This document shows, one piece after another, positions 9,008 to 17,318 of a stretch of DNA of 64,000 bases. The stretch comes from CALBPI01 sp038529355 (lineage in GTDB: Bacteria; Pseudomonadota; Gammaproteobacteria; Steroidobacterales; Woeseiaceae). Position 1 is the stretch's first letter, and each line of letters opens with the position of its first letter. Where the stretch lies: positions 1-64,000 of the forward strand of contig JBCBDU010000002.1 of assembly GCA_038529355.1 (NCBI GenBank), given 5' to 3'. A program made the position numbers and the translations under genes. The notes beneath the pieces were generated by a model, which did no database searches, was not told where the DNA came from, and was given only the letters and a program-made list of their open reading frames with translations.

Positions 9008-10123
9008 CTAAAATGGGAAGATCGGACGCGGTTTGATCGGCACCGGCGGCCCACAGCGTTTACGCATCAGGTCACGACCGGTGAACGAACGCGGCGGATA
9101 CCAAAAGACAACGCAATCGCTCAGAATCAGACCATTGTTGACGACGTCGACCTGACCATTCGCCCACGCCCGACTGCCACCATTGAAATAGAACTCGCCG
9201 TCGCCACCCACCGTGAACGTGCCGCGCCGCGAGCCGAAGATCGAGCCGCCATTGCTGGTGTAGATGCCGTGCACATACATGTCACCGCCATCAAGCGTAA
9301 CCTCGCCCGAACTGTTGGTTGTCATGCTCGTGCCAGCGTTAAGTAACAAGTATTCACGCGCAATGCTGATGCGACCATTATTGGTGATCGATCCATCGTG
9401 CTGGACAACCGTCCGACCAACGTTCTCCAGATAGGCCGTTGCGTAGTTGATGAAGGTGCCGGCAATAATGTCGCTCAACCCGGTGCGATGTAAGCCGGTG
9501 GTGTGATTGTGAAAGGTGCCATCGCGCAAGACGTTAAACGTGCCAGGATCGTTGAACCCCAGACTGAAGTTATCGATGCACCCGCGATTGTGCACGTTAC
9601 CGCCGCTGTAAAAATGCATCAGACCACGATTGTTCGCACAATCGTTACGCCCTTGCGGCGCACCGTGCGGCAGCGGTTCGGTGAAAAAATCACCTTCAAT
9701 TTCGATCTCGCCTTCCGGCAGATTCTCAAAACGCCCACTGAAGAACCATAATTCGCCCGAGTTGTCGGCATAGACATGTCCGGTATTGTGCAACTCACCT
9801 TCGGCGATGATCAGCGCTGCTGTGTTCGGAATTTCCAGGTAACCCTCATTGACCAGTACGCCGCTGATGCCGATCACCATTTCGACGCCGGGCGCAATGA
9901 AGAAATTCTGTGGTGCGCGGGCGATATAGCTCGAATGCAGCGTGCAGCGGCCATAGCGTTGCACGGGACGATTCTCTCGCTGGGGCGGGTTCGCTGCCGA
10001 CCAGATGCCGCCAATACCGCCGCATGACCCAGGCCCATCAATCGTTTGTGCTGATGCGCCGCCGGAGACGGCAACACACAGTAACGCGACGAGCGCAAAG
10101 CTTACGTTTGTAATTGTTTTCAT
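9008..10123 (-). CDS. Secreted Asn/Gly-rich protein of unknown function
   Basis: A 371-residue protein with a clear Sec signal peptide (cleavage after SGGASA-Q). I do not recognise the family. The mature chain is rich in Asn, Gly and Thr and carries many short, irregular repeats of the type 'N.G.I/F...G...N' (for example LVNEGYLEI, GTFINYATAYLENVG, NNGRISI). That pattern is typical of right-handed parallel beta-helix proteins, so a surface or released adhesin-like fold is plausible. The few Cys residues (CGGIGG near the N-terminus, CANNRG, CIDN and RKRCG near the C-terminus) could form disulfides. No catalytic motif is seen. An imperfect inverted repeat built on CGTAGTG/CACTACG lies at about 10135-10160 in its 5' leader. 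Confidence 0.7.
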   Translation of the reverse strand: MKTITNVSFALVALLCVAVSGGASAQTIDGPGSCGGIGGIWSAANPPQRENRPVQRYGRCTLHSSYIARAPQNFFIAPGVEMVIGISGVLVNEGYLEIPNTAALIIAEGELHNTGHVYADNSGELWFFSGRFENLPEGEIEIEGDFFTEPLPHGAPQGRNDCANNRGLMHFYSGGNVHNRGCIDNFSLGFNDPGTFNVLRDGTFHNHTTGLHRTGLSDIIAGTFINYATAYLENVGRTVVQHDGSITNNGRISIAREYLLLNAGTSMTTNSSGEVTLDGGDMYVHGIYTSNGGSIFGSRRGTFTVGGDGEFYFNGGSRAWANGQVDVVNNGLILSDCVVFWYPPRSFTGRDLMRKRCGPPVPIKPRPIFPF

Positions 10124-10223
10124 GGTTTTCGCTCCGTAGTGCTGTGAGTCTTCACACTACGAAATCACAACCGATCACGAAGACACCAAAATTGATGACA
10201 GCGACAAAACCTGCCAACGGTCA

Positions 10224-10253
10224 TTGACAAATAAGATATCAAAGTGATATCAC
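10224..10253 (+). promoter_or_regulatory. Promoter and palindromic operator candidate of the SPFH-Arc unit
   Basis: A consensus -35 hexamer (TTGACA, 10224-10229) is followed after 18 bases by a weak -10 (TATCAC, 10248-10253). Between and over them lies GATATC-AAAGT-GATATC (10235-10251), two copies of a 6-bp palindrome. A dimeric DNA-binding protein sitting here would block RNA polymerase. The obvious candidate is the Arc-like protein encoded by the same unit; that link is inference. Confidence 0.5.
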
Positions 10254-10287
10254 TATGCTATCGCGTCAGATTGAATAGGAGCGCTGT

Positions 10288-11211
10288 ATGACTATCGTTG
10301 AAGAACGACAATATCGGGCACTGAAAGGGTGGTTGCCGTTGGTCATCATCGTCGGACTGTTAGCGTTCGGCGTGTTTGCATTTCTCGCCAAGGTAGCGGT
10401 CGCCGGCATTCTTGCCATTTTTGCAGCCAGCATAGGTTGCGCTGGTTTTATGGCCATTGCACCGAACGACGCTCGCGCGCTGCTGCTATTCGGCGACTAC
10501 AAAGGCTCGGTTGTCGAATCCGGTTTTTATTGGGTGAACCCGTTTTTCTCGAAAAAGAAAATCACGCTGCGCGTGCGCAATTTTGAAACCGGATCGGTCA
10601 ATACGCCGCAAAAAAAGAACTCGAGCGGCACCGTTGTGCAGGAGAAATCGCGCACGAGCGGTCGTCCGTCGAAGGTCAATGATCGTGACGGCAATCCGAT
10701 CGAAATTTCGGCAGTCGTCGTCTGGAAAGTCGTAGACACCGCTGAAGCCTTGTTCGAAGTCGACGACTTCGAGGACTACGTCGCCGTGCAAAGCGAGGCC
10801 GCGCTGCGCAACCTTGCCAGCCGTTACGCTTACGACGGCGGCGATGATGAAGAATCATTGCGCGGTAACACCACCAAGGTCGGCGATGAACTACGCAAGG
10901 ACATCCAGGAACGCCTGGGTCGCGCCGGCGTCGAGGTCATCGAGGCGCGCATCAGCCACCTGGCCTACGCACCGGAGATTGCTGCTGCCATGCTGCAGCG
11001 TCAGCAGGCGCAAGCCGTCGTCGCGGCCAGAACGAAAATCGTCGAAGGCGCTGTGGGTATGGTCGAAATGGCGCTCGCGCAACTCAAGGCCGATGGCATT
11101 GTCGACCTGGACGACGAACGCAAAGCGGCGATGGTATCCAACCTACTAGTCGTGTTGTGCAGCGACCGGCATACCCAGCCGGTCGTCAATACCGGCACGC
11201 TGTACAACTAG
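10288..11211 (+). CDS. SPFH/band-7 domain membrane protein
   Basis: A 307-residue stomatin/prohibitin-type protein, preceded by a good AGGAG site. The N-terminus has two closely spaced hydrophobic segments (about residues 12-33 and 35-55), followed by the SPFH domain (GDYKGSVVESGFYWVNPFF and on) and a C-terminal helical region (LQRQQAQAVVAARTKI). Such proteins form large membrane-bound oligomers linked to membrane microdomains or protease control. This subtype is typically encoded next to a tiny Arc-like protein, as here (11287-11442). The stretch NTPQKKNSSGTVVQEKSRTS is a basic, low-complexity insertion inside the domain. Confidence 0.88.
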   Translation: MTIVEERQYRALKGWLPLVIIVGLLAFGVFAFLAKVAVAGILAIFAASIGCAGFMAIAPNDARALLLFGDYKGSVVESGFYWVNPFFSKKKITLRVRNFETGSVNTPQKKNSSGTVVQEKSRTSGRPSKVNDRDGNPIEISAVVVWKVVDTAEALFEVDDFEDYVAVQSEAALRNLASRYAYDGGDDEESLRGNTTKVGDELRKDIQERLGRAGVEVIEARISHLAYAPEIAAAMLQRQQAQAVVAARTKIVEGAVGMVEMALAQLKADGIVDLDDERKAAMVSNLLVVLCSDRHTQPVVNTGTLYN

Positions 11212-11286
11212 CGTTGTGCTGACGAAGCGGCAAGTTCCGAATCACGGGCGCGGCTTTGCGCGCCGTACCTGCAGGTAGTAGTTGCA

Positions 11287-11442
11287 ATGGCGCGCACATC
11301 GTTCCTGTTTCGTACCGATCCGGAAGTCCTGAAGGCGCTGCGCAAATGGGCGGACGATGATTTACGCAGCGTTAATGCGCAACTTGAATTCATCGTGCGC
11401 AAAGCGCTGCGCGACGCCGGTCGGCAGAAAAAAAACCAATAG
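11287..11442 (+). CDS. Small Arc-like ribbon-helix-helix protein
   Basis: A 51-residue ORF starting at ATG 11287. It reads MARTSFLFRTDPEVLKALRK followed by WADDDLRSVNAQLEFIVRKA and a basic tail. This is the Arc/MetJ ribbon-helix-helix pattern: a short beta strand with alternating residues (TSFLFRT), a first helix (PEVLKALRKWA), the polar turn DLRSVN and a second helix (AQLEFIVRKAL). Such proteins dimerise and bind DNA through the beta ribbon. It follows the SPFH gene by 75 bp on the same strand and is a natural candidate to bind the palindrome upstream of that gene. It could instead act as a protein partner of the SPFH complex. Confidence 0.72.
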   Translation: MARTSFLFRTDPEVLKALRKWADDDLRSVNAQLEFIVRKALRDAGRQKKNQ

Positions 11443-11451
11443 CCGACCGGC
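11416..11451. terminator. Hairpin spanning the Arc stop codon
   Basis: GCCGGTCGGC (11416-11425) pairs perfectly with GCCGACCGGC (11442-11451) around a 16-base A-rich loop. It lies between the convergent Arc-like and carotenoid oxygenase genes, so it may end transcription from both sides. No downstream U-run. Confidence 0.5.
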
Positions 11452-11465
11452 TGATCACGCTGCAC

Positions 11466-12974
11466 TCAGGTGTTCTGGCCTGCGCCGACAAAACAACCGT
11501 GGAAACCGAGCGGCACAGACCGCTGCATACGTGCCATCGCGACGGGGCCGGCCGCCAGATTGTCGGCGTCAAACACATACACGCCCGATTGTTTCGCGGG
11601 CAGGTCGAGGAACGTACCGACGAGCCATCCGCTGGTCTTGCGGTTATCCGCTGCGGCGACAAAGAGCGGCTCTTCGACAATATGCCCCGGATCGAACGCA
11701 AACCGCGACGTTGCACCCGACTGCGGATTGACACTGACCAGAGAATCGGAAAACGTCGCGTTTTCGGCATCGCTATGCCCGACACCAAAAACGCTTGTGG
11801 ATCGATCATCGAACCGCGCATCGATACCGGGGAATTCCATCAACAGATCGGTCGTCGTGCTACGACACGCACCACCCTGTACATCCAGCCGCAACTCGGC
11901 GAAACGCGCCCGGGCGTAGTCTGGATAATGTGCGCCGCGAGTACCCGCCATCAGTTCAACCATACCCGTTTGCATGACATCCGCATTCGGATACAGGCAC
12001 ATTTGCGCGACGACGTCACGACCCTCGTCGTAAGCATGCGCGCAATGGAACACAAACCCGGCAGGCGCTTCGAACCAGCGATGGCTGGTCAGATCATTCT
12101 TGTCCACCAACAATACTCTGCTCGCCTCTGACCCGGCCCACCGGAAACTGTCAACGAAGGTATCGGCGCCTGGGGTGAATCGGTGCGGGCCGAAATAGAA
12201 TACGAGGAACTTCTCGGTCATCGCGAAGCTGTGAATGTAGCCCGCCATCGGCAGCGTGACCGGTTGCGCGGCGACCATCCCATCGCGCGGCGTGATCTTG
12301 TAAACAAACAGCTTACCGTTGCGCCCCGCATACGGTGCCGAGCCAAAGTTCCACAACGTGCCGTCGCGCTCGCGCAGCGGATGCGCCGAAAATGGCATGT
12401 GCCTGAGATCGTCACGCCAGTCCTTGCGGCCGAGAGTCTGCAGCGTGGTCGGATCGATCCTGTAGGCAGACCCACCCTCCCAAAGCGCCAACAGTTCGCT
12501 GTTCCACGGCAATAAGGAAATGTTCGCAACGTTGCCGGTATCGTTATTCGCCGATGCCTCGCCGTCGGGAATATTCGTGCCAGCCGCCGAATACAGGAAA
12601 CGACCGGCAGCCTGTTCCTCCAGGTATTTCTGCGTTTGCACGAAACGCGCTTCGTGCGTAACGCGCTGCCCGTCGATGCGATAGTGTTGAATCATGCCGT
12701 CACCATCGAACCAGTGCCGATAGCGCAGACCAGCGCGCTCAAGCAACGCAGGCCCGTTACGATACAAGCTGCCTGTCAATGCTTCGGGTAACTCACCGTC
12801 AAGCGACAATGCAACTGGTGGTAGTGTATCCGTGTTAATGCTCTTCCAACCGAGCGACCAGTCTGGCTGCGGTGTTGATGCACCGGCTTGCGCTGTGCGC
12901 GCGCCAACGCCGAACGGCAGCATTGATCCGGCCGCAACGCCGAGAGATGTTTTCAAGAATTGACGTTTGTCCAT
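11466..12974 (-). CDS. Carotenoid oxygenase with Tat-type signal
   Basis: A 502-residue member of the retinal-pigment/carotenoid cleavage oxygenase family, non-heme iron enzymes that split double bonds of carotenoids, apocarotenoids or stilbene-like phenols. The four expected Fe-ligating His can be placed in HPLRERDG (H198), YIHSF (H248), FVFHCAH (H310) and HGCFVG (H492). The N-terminus (MDKRQFLKTSLGVAAG) has the twin-residue, hydrophobic, Ala-x-Ala layout of a Tat signal, although the pair is K-R rather than R-R, so export is likely but not certain. The ATG at 12974 is preferred over 12983 because of an AGGATGCAGG site. It is the second gene after the DUF2141 protein. Confidence 0.85.
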   Translation of the reverse strand: MDKRQFLKTSLGVAAGSMLPFGVGARTAQAGASTPQPDWSLGWKSINTDTLPPVALSLDGELPEALTGSLYRNGPALLERAGLRYRHWFDGDGMIQHYRIDGQRVTHEARFVQTQKYLEEQAAGRFLYSAAGTNIPDGEASANNDTGNVANISLLPWNSELLALWEGGSAYRIDPTTLQTLGRKDWRDDLRHMPFSAHPLRERDGTLWNFGSAPYAGRNGKLFVYKITPRDGMVAAQPVTLPMAGYIHSFAMTEKFLVFYFGPHRFTPGADTFVDSFRWAGSEASRVLLVDKNDLTSHRWFEAPAGFVFHCAHAYDEGRDVVAQMCLYPNADVMQTGMVELMAGTRGAHYPDYARARFAELRLDVQGGACRSTTTDLLMEFPGIDARFDDRSTSVFGVGHSDAENATFSDSLVSVNPQSGATSRFAFDPGHIVEEPLFVAAADNRKTSGWLVGTFLDLPAKQSGVYVFDADNLAAGPVAMARMQRSVPLGFHGCFVGAGQNT

Positions 12975-13003
12975 GACCTGCATCCTGTGGTGAAACGCGC
13001 CCG

Positions 13004-13432
13004 CTAGCGCAACTTGATGAGCGTTTCGTTGTCCGCAGCTTCGGCAACAGTAAACGCTGCCTTGGCGAACGGCGGCGCACCGAAGCGCCCTTTGTTGCCA
13101 CTAAACCCGTAACGCTCGAGTGGTATGCCAACCGGATTCATATCCATCGTGCCGTTGCCGTTCGCATCATGGTAGAGCTTGATCGCATAGTCGCCCGGCT
13201 CCAGGCCTTCTACCTCAGTCGTTACCTCGGCACCTTCTACGGCCACGCGCAAACCGCGAATGGCCTCGCCGCCGTTCTCGTAGGCCGCGGCAGAATCGAA
13301 CAGCGCAATCATCACGAATCCTTCTGTTTGCTCGATCTCCGTGACGGTGATTGTCAACGTCGCAGCCTGGGCGCTCGCGGCGAAAAGGGCTGAAGCAAGC
13401 AATGCGACGGTGATTCGAATAGAGGCGTTCAT
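13004..13432 (-). CDS. Exported DUF2141 protein
   Basis: A 142-residue secreted protein: signal peptide MNASIRITVALLASALFAAS-AQA followed by a compact beta-sandwich. The conserved features of DUF2141 are visible: the strand TLTITVTEI, the FVMIALFDSA segment, GLEPGDYAIKLYHDANGNG, and DMNPVGIPLERYGFS near the end. The start at 13432 is chosen because it creates the signal peptide. It lies 29 bp upstream of the carotenoid oxygenase and is probably co-transcribed with it. DUF2141 proteins are often found beside carotenoid-related genes; the molecular role is unknown. Confidence 0.83.
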   Translation of the reverse strand: MNASIRITVALLASALFAASAQAATLTITVTEIEQTEGFVMIALFDSAAAYENGGEAIRGLRVAVEGAEVTTEVEGLEPGDYAIKLYHDANGNGTMDMNPVGIPLERYGFSGNKGRFGAPPFAKAAFTVAEAADNETLIKLR

Positions 13433-13715
13433 GGCATGACTCCCGAAATGAGTGAATTGACGGCTCCTACCTTGCCATTCGCCATGGCGATGCAAATGTG
13501 CCAAAAGTCACGAGCGACTGTCGCCAAAGTGCGACGCTGATTTTGACGTAAGACTGGCGCAAGGCTCGTGAATCAGTAACATACGCGCCGCTAGCACAAG
13601 AATGTGCCTTGGCTGCTTGGCGCTTGCTTTGGGCTAAACGTCAGCGCTCGACACAATTCGCACGCATCGCGCGTACGCTTTTCGTTTTCCGACGTGAAAA
13701 CATATGGAGATAACT

Positions 13716-14297
13716 GTGAAAAAAATGACTTTCATCAAGGCACTGGCGAGTGCTGCTGTTCTGGCCGCATCAACGGCCTCAGCAACGGACGTGAGCTACG
13801 ACTATTTCGAACTGCGCTTCGTTGAAGCGGAGATCGGCAGCGCCGACGGCGACGGCTTCCAATTTGGCGGCTCTTACAATGTGACCGACAACTGGATCAT
13901 TGTTGGTGGCTACCAATCACTGGACTTCGACGGTGGCGTTGAGCTCACCATTTTGGAAGCAGGCGGTGGTTACGTTTGGGCGATCGACCCGGCATTCGAC
14001 CTGTTCGCGACCGGCTCTATCCTGTTGGGTGAAGTAGACACAAACTTCGGTGATGACGATGAAACCGGCTTCAAGGTTGTCGGCGGTATCCGCGCCAAGT
14101 TCCATGAACAAATTGAAGCGCGCGCCTCAGTCAACTACGCCGACCTCGATGACTCGGACACATTCATCCAGTTGGCAGGCGACTACTACTTCACGCCGCA
14201 GTTTGCTGCGGGCGTTAGCGTAGACCTCGCTGGCGACGTCGATTCGCTGACTTTCGGCATTCGCTACTTCTTCGGCGGACGCCGCATCAGCAAGTAA
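13716..14297 (+). CDS. Outer-membrane beta-barrel protein
   Basis: A 193-residue exported protein. The GTG at 13716 is the best start, because a GGAG motif lies six bases before it; an in-frame ATG at 13704 overlaps that site. The signal peptide (MKKMTFIKALASAAVLAAST-ASA) is followed by amphipathic strands and acidic loops (DYFELRFVEAEIGSADGDGF, IVGGYQSLDFDGG, GDDDETGFKVVGGIRAKF), as in OmpA-type small barrels. It ends in GIRYFFGGRRISK, so the terminal aromatic BAM signal is followed by a short basic tail. The function is not readable. Confidence 0.75.
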   Translation: MKKMTFIKALASAAVLAASTASATDVSYDYFELRFVEAEIGSADGDGFQFGGSYNVTDNWIIVGGYQSLDFDGGVELTILEAGGGYVWAIDPAFDLFATGSILLGEVDTNFGDDDETGFKVVGGIRAKFHEQIEARASVNYADLDDSDTFIQLAGDYYFTPQFAAGVSVDLAGDVDSLTFGIRYFFGGRRISK

Positions 14298-14405
14298 CGC
14301 ACCAATGCACCGGGTCGCGCTTATCGGTGCGACTCGGTGCACGCGGCATTAGCGTGCAGATCGCGCTATCATCATGTGCAGATTCATTGCCGCAAGAGAT
14401 CACGC

Positions 14406-14921
14406 ATGCACAACCCGAACCGCTACCCGATCGTCGCCACACTAGGCTTGCTCTGCGCGTTTTCACTAACCGGCTGCTCGCCAGCGCCCGAAGCTCAAAA
14501 AACGGCTGAGCCTGCGGCAGCCGCCACTACCCCTGCAGAAGCAACGCCGGCGCCCGGCTTGCCACGCACCGCCGCACCGGACAATGCAAGCGTCTACTTC
14601 GTCACACCTGCGGATGGCGACACGCTATCGTCACCGGTCAGCGTGACATTCGGCGCCGAAAATGTCGGGATCGCACCTGCAGGTACCGATACGCCGGCGA
14701 CCGGTCATCACCATCTAGTGATCAACGCGCCGCTGCCACCCGAAGGTCTGCCGATCCCGAAGAATGACCAATATCAACACTTTGGCGGCGGGCAAACCGA
14801 GACGACGGTCGAACTCGAACCAGGCACGTACAAGCTAACACTTGTGCTCGGCGATCACCTGCACATCCCGCATGAGCCAATGATTTACTCCGAGACGATC
14901 ACCATTACGGTCACCGAGTAA
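14406..14921 (+). CDS. DUF4399 lipoprotein
   Basis: A 171-residue lipoprotein: lipobox LTGC with lipidated Cys24, an Ala/Pro/Thr-rich tether of about 40 residues, then one DUF4399 domain with its usual landmarks (YFVTPADGDTLSSPVSVTFG, TGHHHLVIN, the glycine-rich QHFGGGQTE, and GTYKLTLVLGDHLHIPH). The His clusters HHH and HLHIPH suggest metal binding; that is inference. The start at 14406 is set by the lipoprotein signal. Convergent with the rhomboid gene, 42 bp apart. Confidence 0.82.
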   Translation: MHNPNRYPIVATLGLLCAFSLTGCSPAPEAQKTAEPAAAATTPAEATPAPGLPRTAAPDNASVYFVTPADGDTLSSPVSVTFGAENVGIAPAGTDTPATGHHHLVINAPLPPEGLPIPKNDQYQHFGGGQTETTVELEPGTYKLTLVLGDHLHIPHEPMIYSETITITVTE

Positions 14922-14963
14922 GCCGCGCGCCAGACTGCCGCTTTATTGTGACCAAGCGAGCCG

Positions 14964-15566
14964 CTAGAACTGGTTCAACAACGCGCGATAGGCAGACGGG
15001 TCATACAGCAACACGAAAATTAATCCACTGATCGCGCCCCACAGATGTGCATCGTGATTGATGTTGCCGCCAGCGTTTTTTGAGGCCCAGTAGGAATAGC
15101 CGACATAGCAAAACGCGAACACGAACGCTGGAATAGGCACCGGTAGTGGCAAGATCATCAGCGTGCTGAATGGCTCATAAACAATATAAGCGAACAATAC
15201 AGCCGCAATCGCACCGGACGCCCCTAACGTTGCATAGTTCGGGTTCGCATGGTGCCGATACCAGGTGTAGATAGAGCTTGCGATCAAGCCAAACACATAC
15301 AACACCACGAACGGCACCGTGCCCAGCCGCCGCTCAAGCTCGAACGCAAAAAAGTAGAACGTGATCATGTTCATCGCCAGATGACCAAGATCCGCGTGCA
15401 CGAAACCGCTCAAGATCACCGTGTCGTATTGCTTGCGCTTCAAGAACCAATAGGGCCGGAACAGACACTGGTCGATGATTTTCGGCAGTTGAAACAGCCC
15501 GAGCAGGCTAATCACAACTGTCACGACAAATATTGTCTTTGCGCCATATAGGCCGGACTCAAACAT
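14964..15566 (-). CDS. Rhomboid family intramembrane serine protease
   Basis: A 200-residue six-helix rhomboid. The characteristic HxxxxHxxxN motif is present (HADLGHLAMN, H57-N66), the catalytic Ser is in GASG (S117), and its His partner is in HDAHLWGA (H174). These enzymes cleave transmembrane segments inside the inner membrane. The segment between TM1 and TM2 (QCLFRPYWFLKRKQYDT) is short, and no extra cytosolic domain is attached. The start at 15566 is preferred over 15629 because homology and hydrophobicity begin there. It diverges from the gene at 15748, with 180 bp between them. Confidence 0.88.
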   Translation of the reverse strand: MFESGLYGAKTIFVVTVVISLLGLFQLPKIIDQCLFRPYWFLKRKQYDTVILSGFVHADLGHLAMNMITFYFFAFELERRLGTVPFVVLYVFGLIASSIYTWYRHHANPNYATLGASGAIAAVLFAYIVYEPFSTLMILPLPVPIPAFVFAFCYVGYSYWASKNAGGNINHDAHLWGAISGLIFVLLYDPSAYRALLNQF

Positions 15567-15747
15567 GGGTTCGCCAATGCTTCCAACAAACCGCCTATGA
15601 TGCGGCCTTCGGCGCCGCAAGGCGAGCACTCGCTGCGAAACTTAAAGAATCTGCGCATTGGCCGCTACGCTCTTCAGGACATAGATGACATAAGCCAGCC
15701 CGGCAATGAGCGCGGGCGGCTGGAGCTAGCAACAGGAGTGCTGCGCC

Positions 15748-17133
15748 ATGCAAATTTCAGATCTGACCCGTTCACCGGCGACCAGCAACCCCCTGCTGAC
15801 CAACACCGCGCTAAGCGACCCAAAACGCACGCAAGGCGTTGATGACACGTCGGTAAGTAGCACGATCCGCGCAGTAGATGCGTTCCGGCAGGAGCTCAGA
15901 ACATCGATCACGGCCAAGTTTTTCGCGCGTTTCGCACCGGTCGTACCCGCCTATGACGCGAGCGCCAGCGACACCAATGCCGACAGCGTCGCCAGAGAAA
16001 CGCTGGGTGCTGCACAACAACTGGTTGACCAGGCGCCGACGCGTGGCGCCCGCTCGATCATCAGCTTTCGCAGTACGGTTAGCGAATCTGCTCAATACCT
16101 GCGCGAAGCGCTCGGTGCGCGCGCCGACATTGGTGACATCGATCTGACCGAAGGTTTGATTAACCAGGGCTTGACCGCAATTGCAGCACGCGCCGAAAAC
16201 AATGTTGATGCGACCACCAGCGTGCTCAGCATACGCTCCAAGATCACCGACAGCTCATCAATCCGCATCAAGACGCAGGATGGCGATGAAGTGAACGTAC
16301 GTATCGTCAATATCGACGCCTTGCAGGCACGCGATGCTGCGTTCGAGGACGCCGACGGCTCAGTGACGCGCACCAGCGTCAGCTTCCGCGAAACCAACAC
16401 CGTCCGTGTGCAAATTGACGGCGATATTGATGATGATGAGCAAGCCGCCATCCAGTCGGTCATTGATCAAGCCTCGGCCATCGCCGATGAATTTTTTGGC
16501 GGTGACATCGCCGCGGCATTCAACAATGCCGAACAGTTCGCGTTCGATCAGGAACAACTGTCGCTGGTCAACCTGCGCTTCAAGAGCACCGAAACCACGC
16601 AAGCGAGCTATGCACAAAGCACCACGCAATCGCCGGTAACACCAACCCCTGTCGCGCAGCAGCCGATCACGCCGCAACCTGCGCCGTCACCGGCCTTGCC
16701 GCCGGAGGCTGCCGCACCGATTCTGCCGATTGAAAACGTGGCGTTGAAATCGGCCAAGGAAATTCCGGATGCGCTGATCTTCACGCCGCCAACCAATGCA
16801 GGCACGACGACCGACGACGCAGCACCGATCGCTGACGCCGAGGCACCGGCCGCACCCGCAGCACCCGCAGCACCCGCAGCACCCGCGGCTACGACAGACG
16901 ACAATCCGCTGCGTCAATTCTTCGAGCTGGTCAGCAGCTTCCTGGACAGCACGCGCAACGGATTCGACAGCGCGAACGGTCAGGACACACTGTTCTTCCG
17001 TGAAGGCTTCAAGCTGAGCCTGCTGCGCGAGACGATCGTCGTCAGCGCGCCAGAATCGGCGCAAACAGCGGCCGAGACGGCAGCGGCAGCGATTGATCAA
17101 TTTGCCGCTGAAGATGCGCAAGACACGGCTTGA
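15748..17133 (+). CDS. Ala/Pro-rich protein, DUF5610-like middle
   Basis: A 461-residue protein with a good GGAG site and no signal peptide or membrane segment. Residues about 20-130 are helical and Ala-rich. At about 205-280 is the pattern VQIDGDIDDDEQAAIQSVID, then FFGGD..AAF and a Leu-rich end. I associate this pattern with proteins annotated as DUF5610, often encoded by motile proteobacteria, but I could not test this. A low-complexity Pro/Ala linker (about 285-390) follows, with four exact or near-exact 9-bp repeats, then a helical C-terminus. No function can be assigned. Confidence 0.65.
   Translation: MQISDLTRSPATSNPLLTNTALSDPKRTQGVDDTSVSSTIRAVDAFRQELRTSITAKFFARFAPVVPAYDASASDTNADSVARETLGAAQQLVDQAPTRGARSIISFRSTVSESAQYLREALGARADIGDIDLTEGLINQGLTAIAARAENNVDATTSVLSIRSKITDSSSIRIKTQDGDEVNVRIVNIDALQARDAAFEDADGSVTRTSVSFRETNTVRVQIDGDIDDDEQAAIQSVIDQASAIADEFFGGDIAAAFNNAEQFAFDQEQLSLVNLRFKSTETTQASYAQSTTQSPVTPTPVAQQPITPQPAPSPALPPEAAAPILPIENVALKSAKEIPDALIFTPPTNAGTTTDDAAPIADAEAPAAPAAPAAPAAPAATTDDNPLRQFFELVSSFLDSTRNGFDSANGQDTLFFREGFKLSLLRETIVVSAPESAQTAAETAAAAIDQFAAEDAQDTA
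16852..16887 (+). repeat. Four 9-bp tandem repeats (Ala-Pro-Ala)
   Basis: GCACCCGCA occurs four times in a row (the last copy ends in CG), coding for alternating Ala/Pro in the linker of the 461-residue protein. It is a likely site of length variation between strains. Confidence 0.8.
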
Positions 17134-17318
17134 GTTGGTTCGAAACCTGTACCTGAAACGATGCGCAGCTGATACGCATCGAGCGAATATCACGCCAAAA
17201 TAACGCCGTAAAAGACAAGCCATTTGTCATAACATCTAAATGATTTGACCCCCAGTGGGCAAATTCATCAACAAATCACGCTTTCTCTACTGTCCGCACA
17301 CGAATAGTGGAGAGAACA

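Noticed and set aside
13716..14297. Start at ATG 13704
   Set aside because: That ATG overlaps the GGAG ribosome site, which is well placed for GTG 13716, and the shorter form gives a better signal peptide.
16608..16904. Minus-strand ORF with long Ala/Gly repeats
   Set aside because: It is the complement of the Ala/Pro repeat region of the 461-residue protein.
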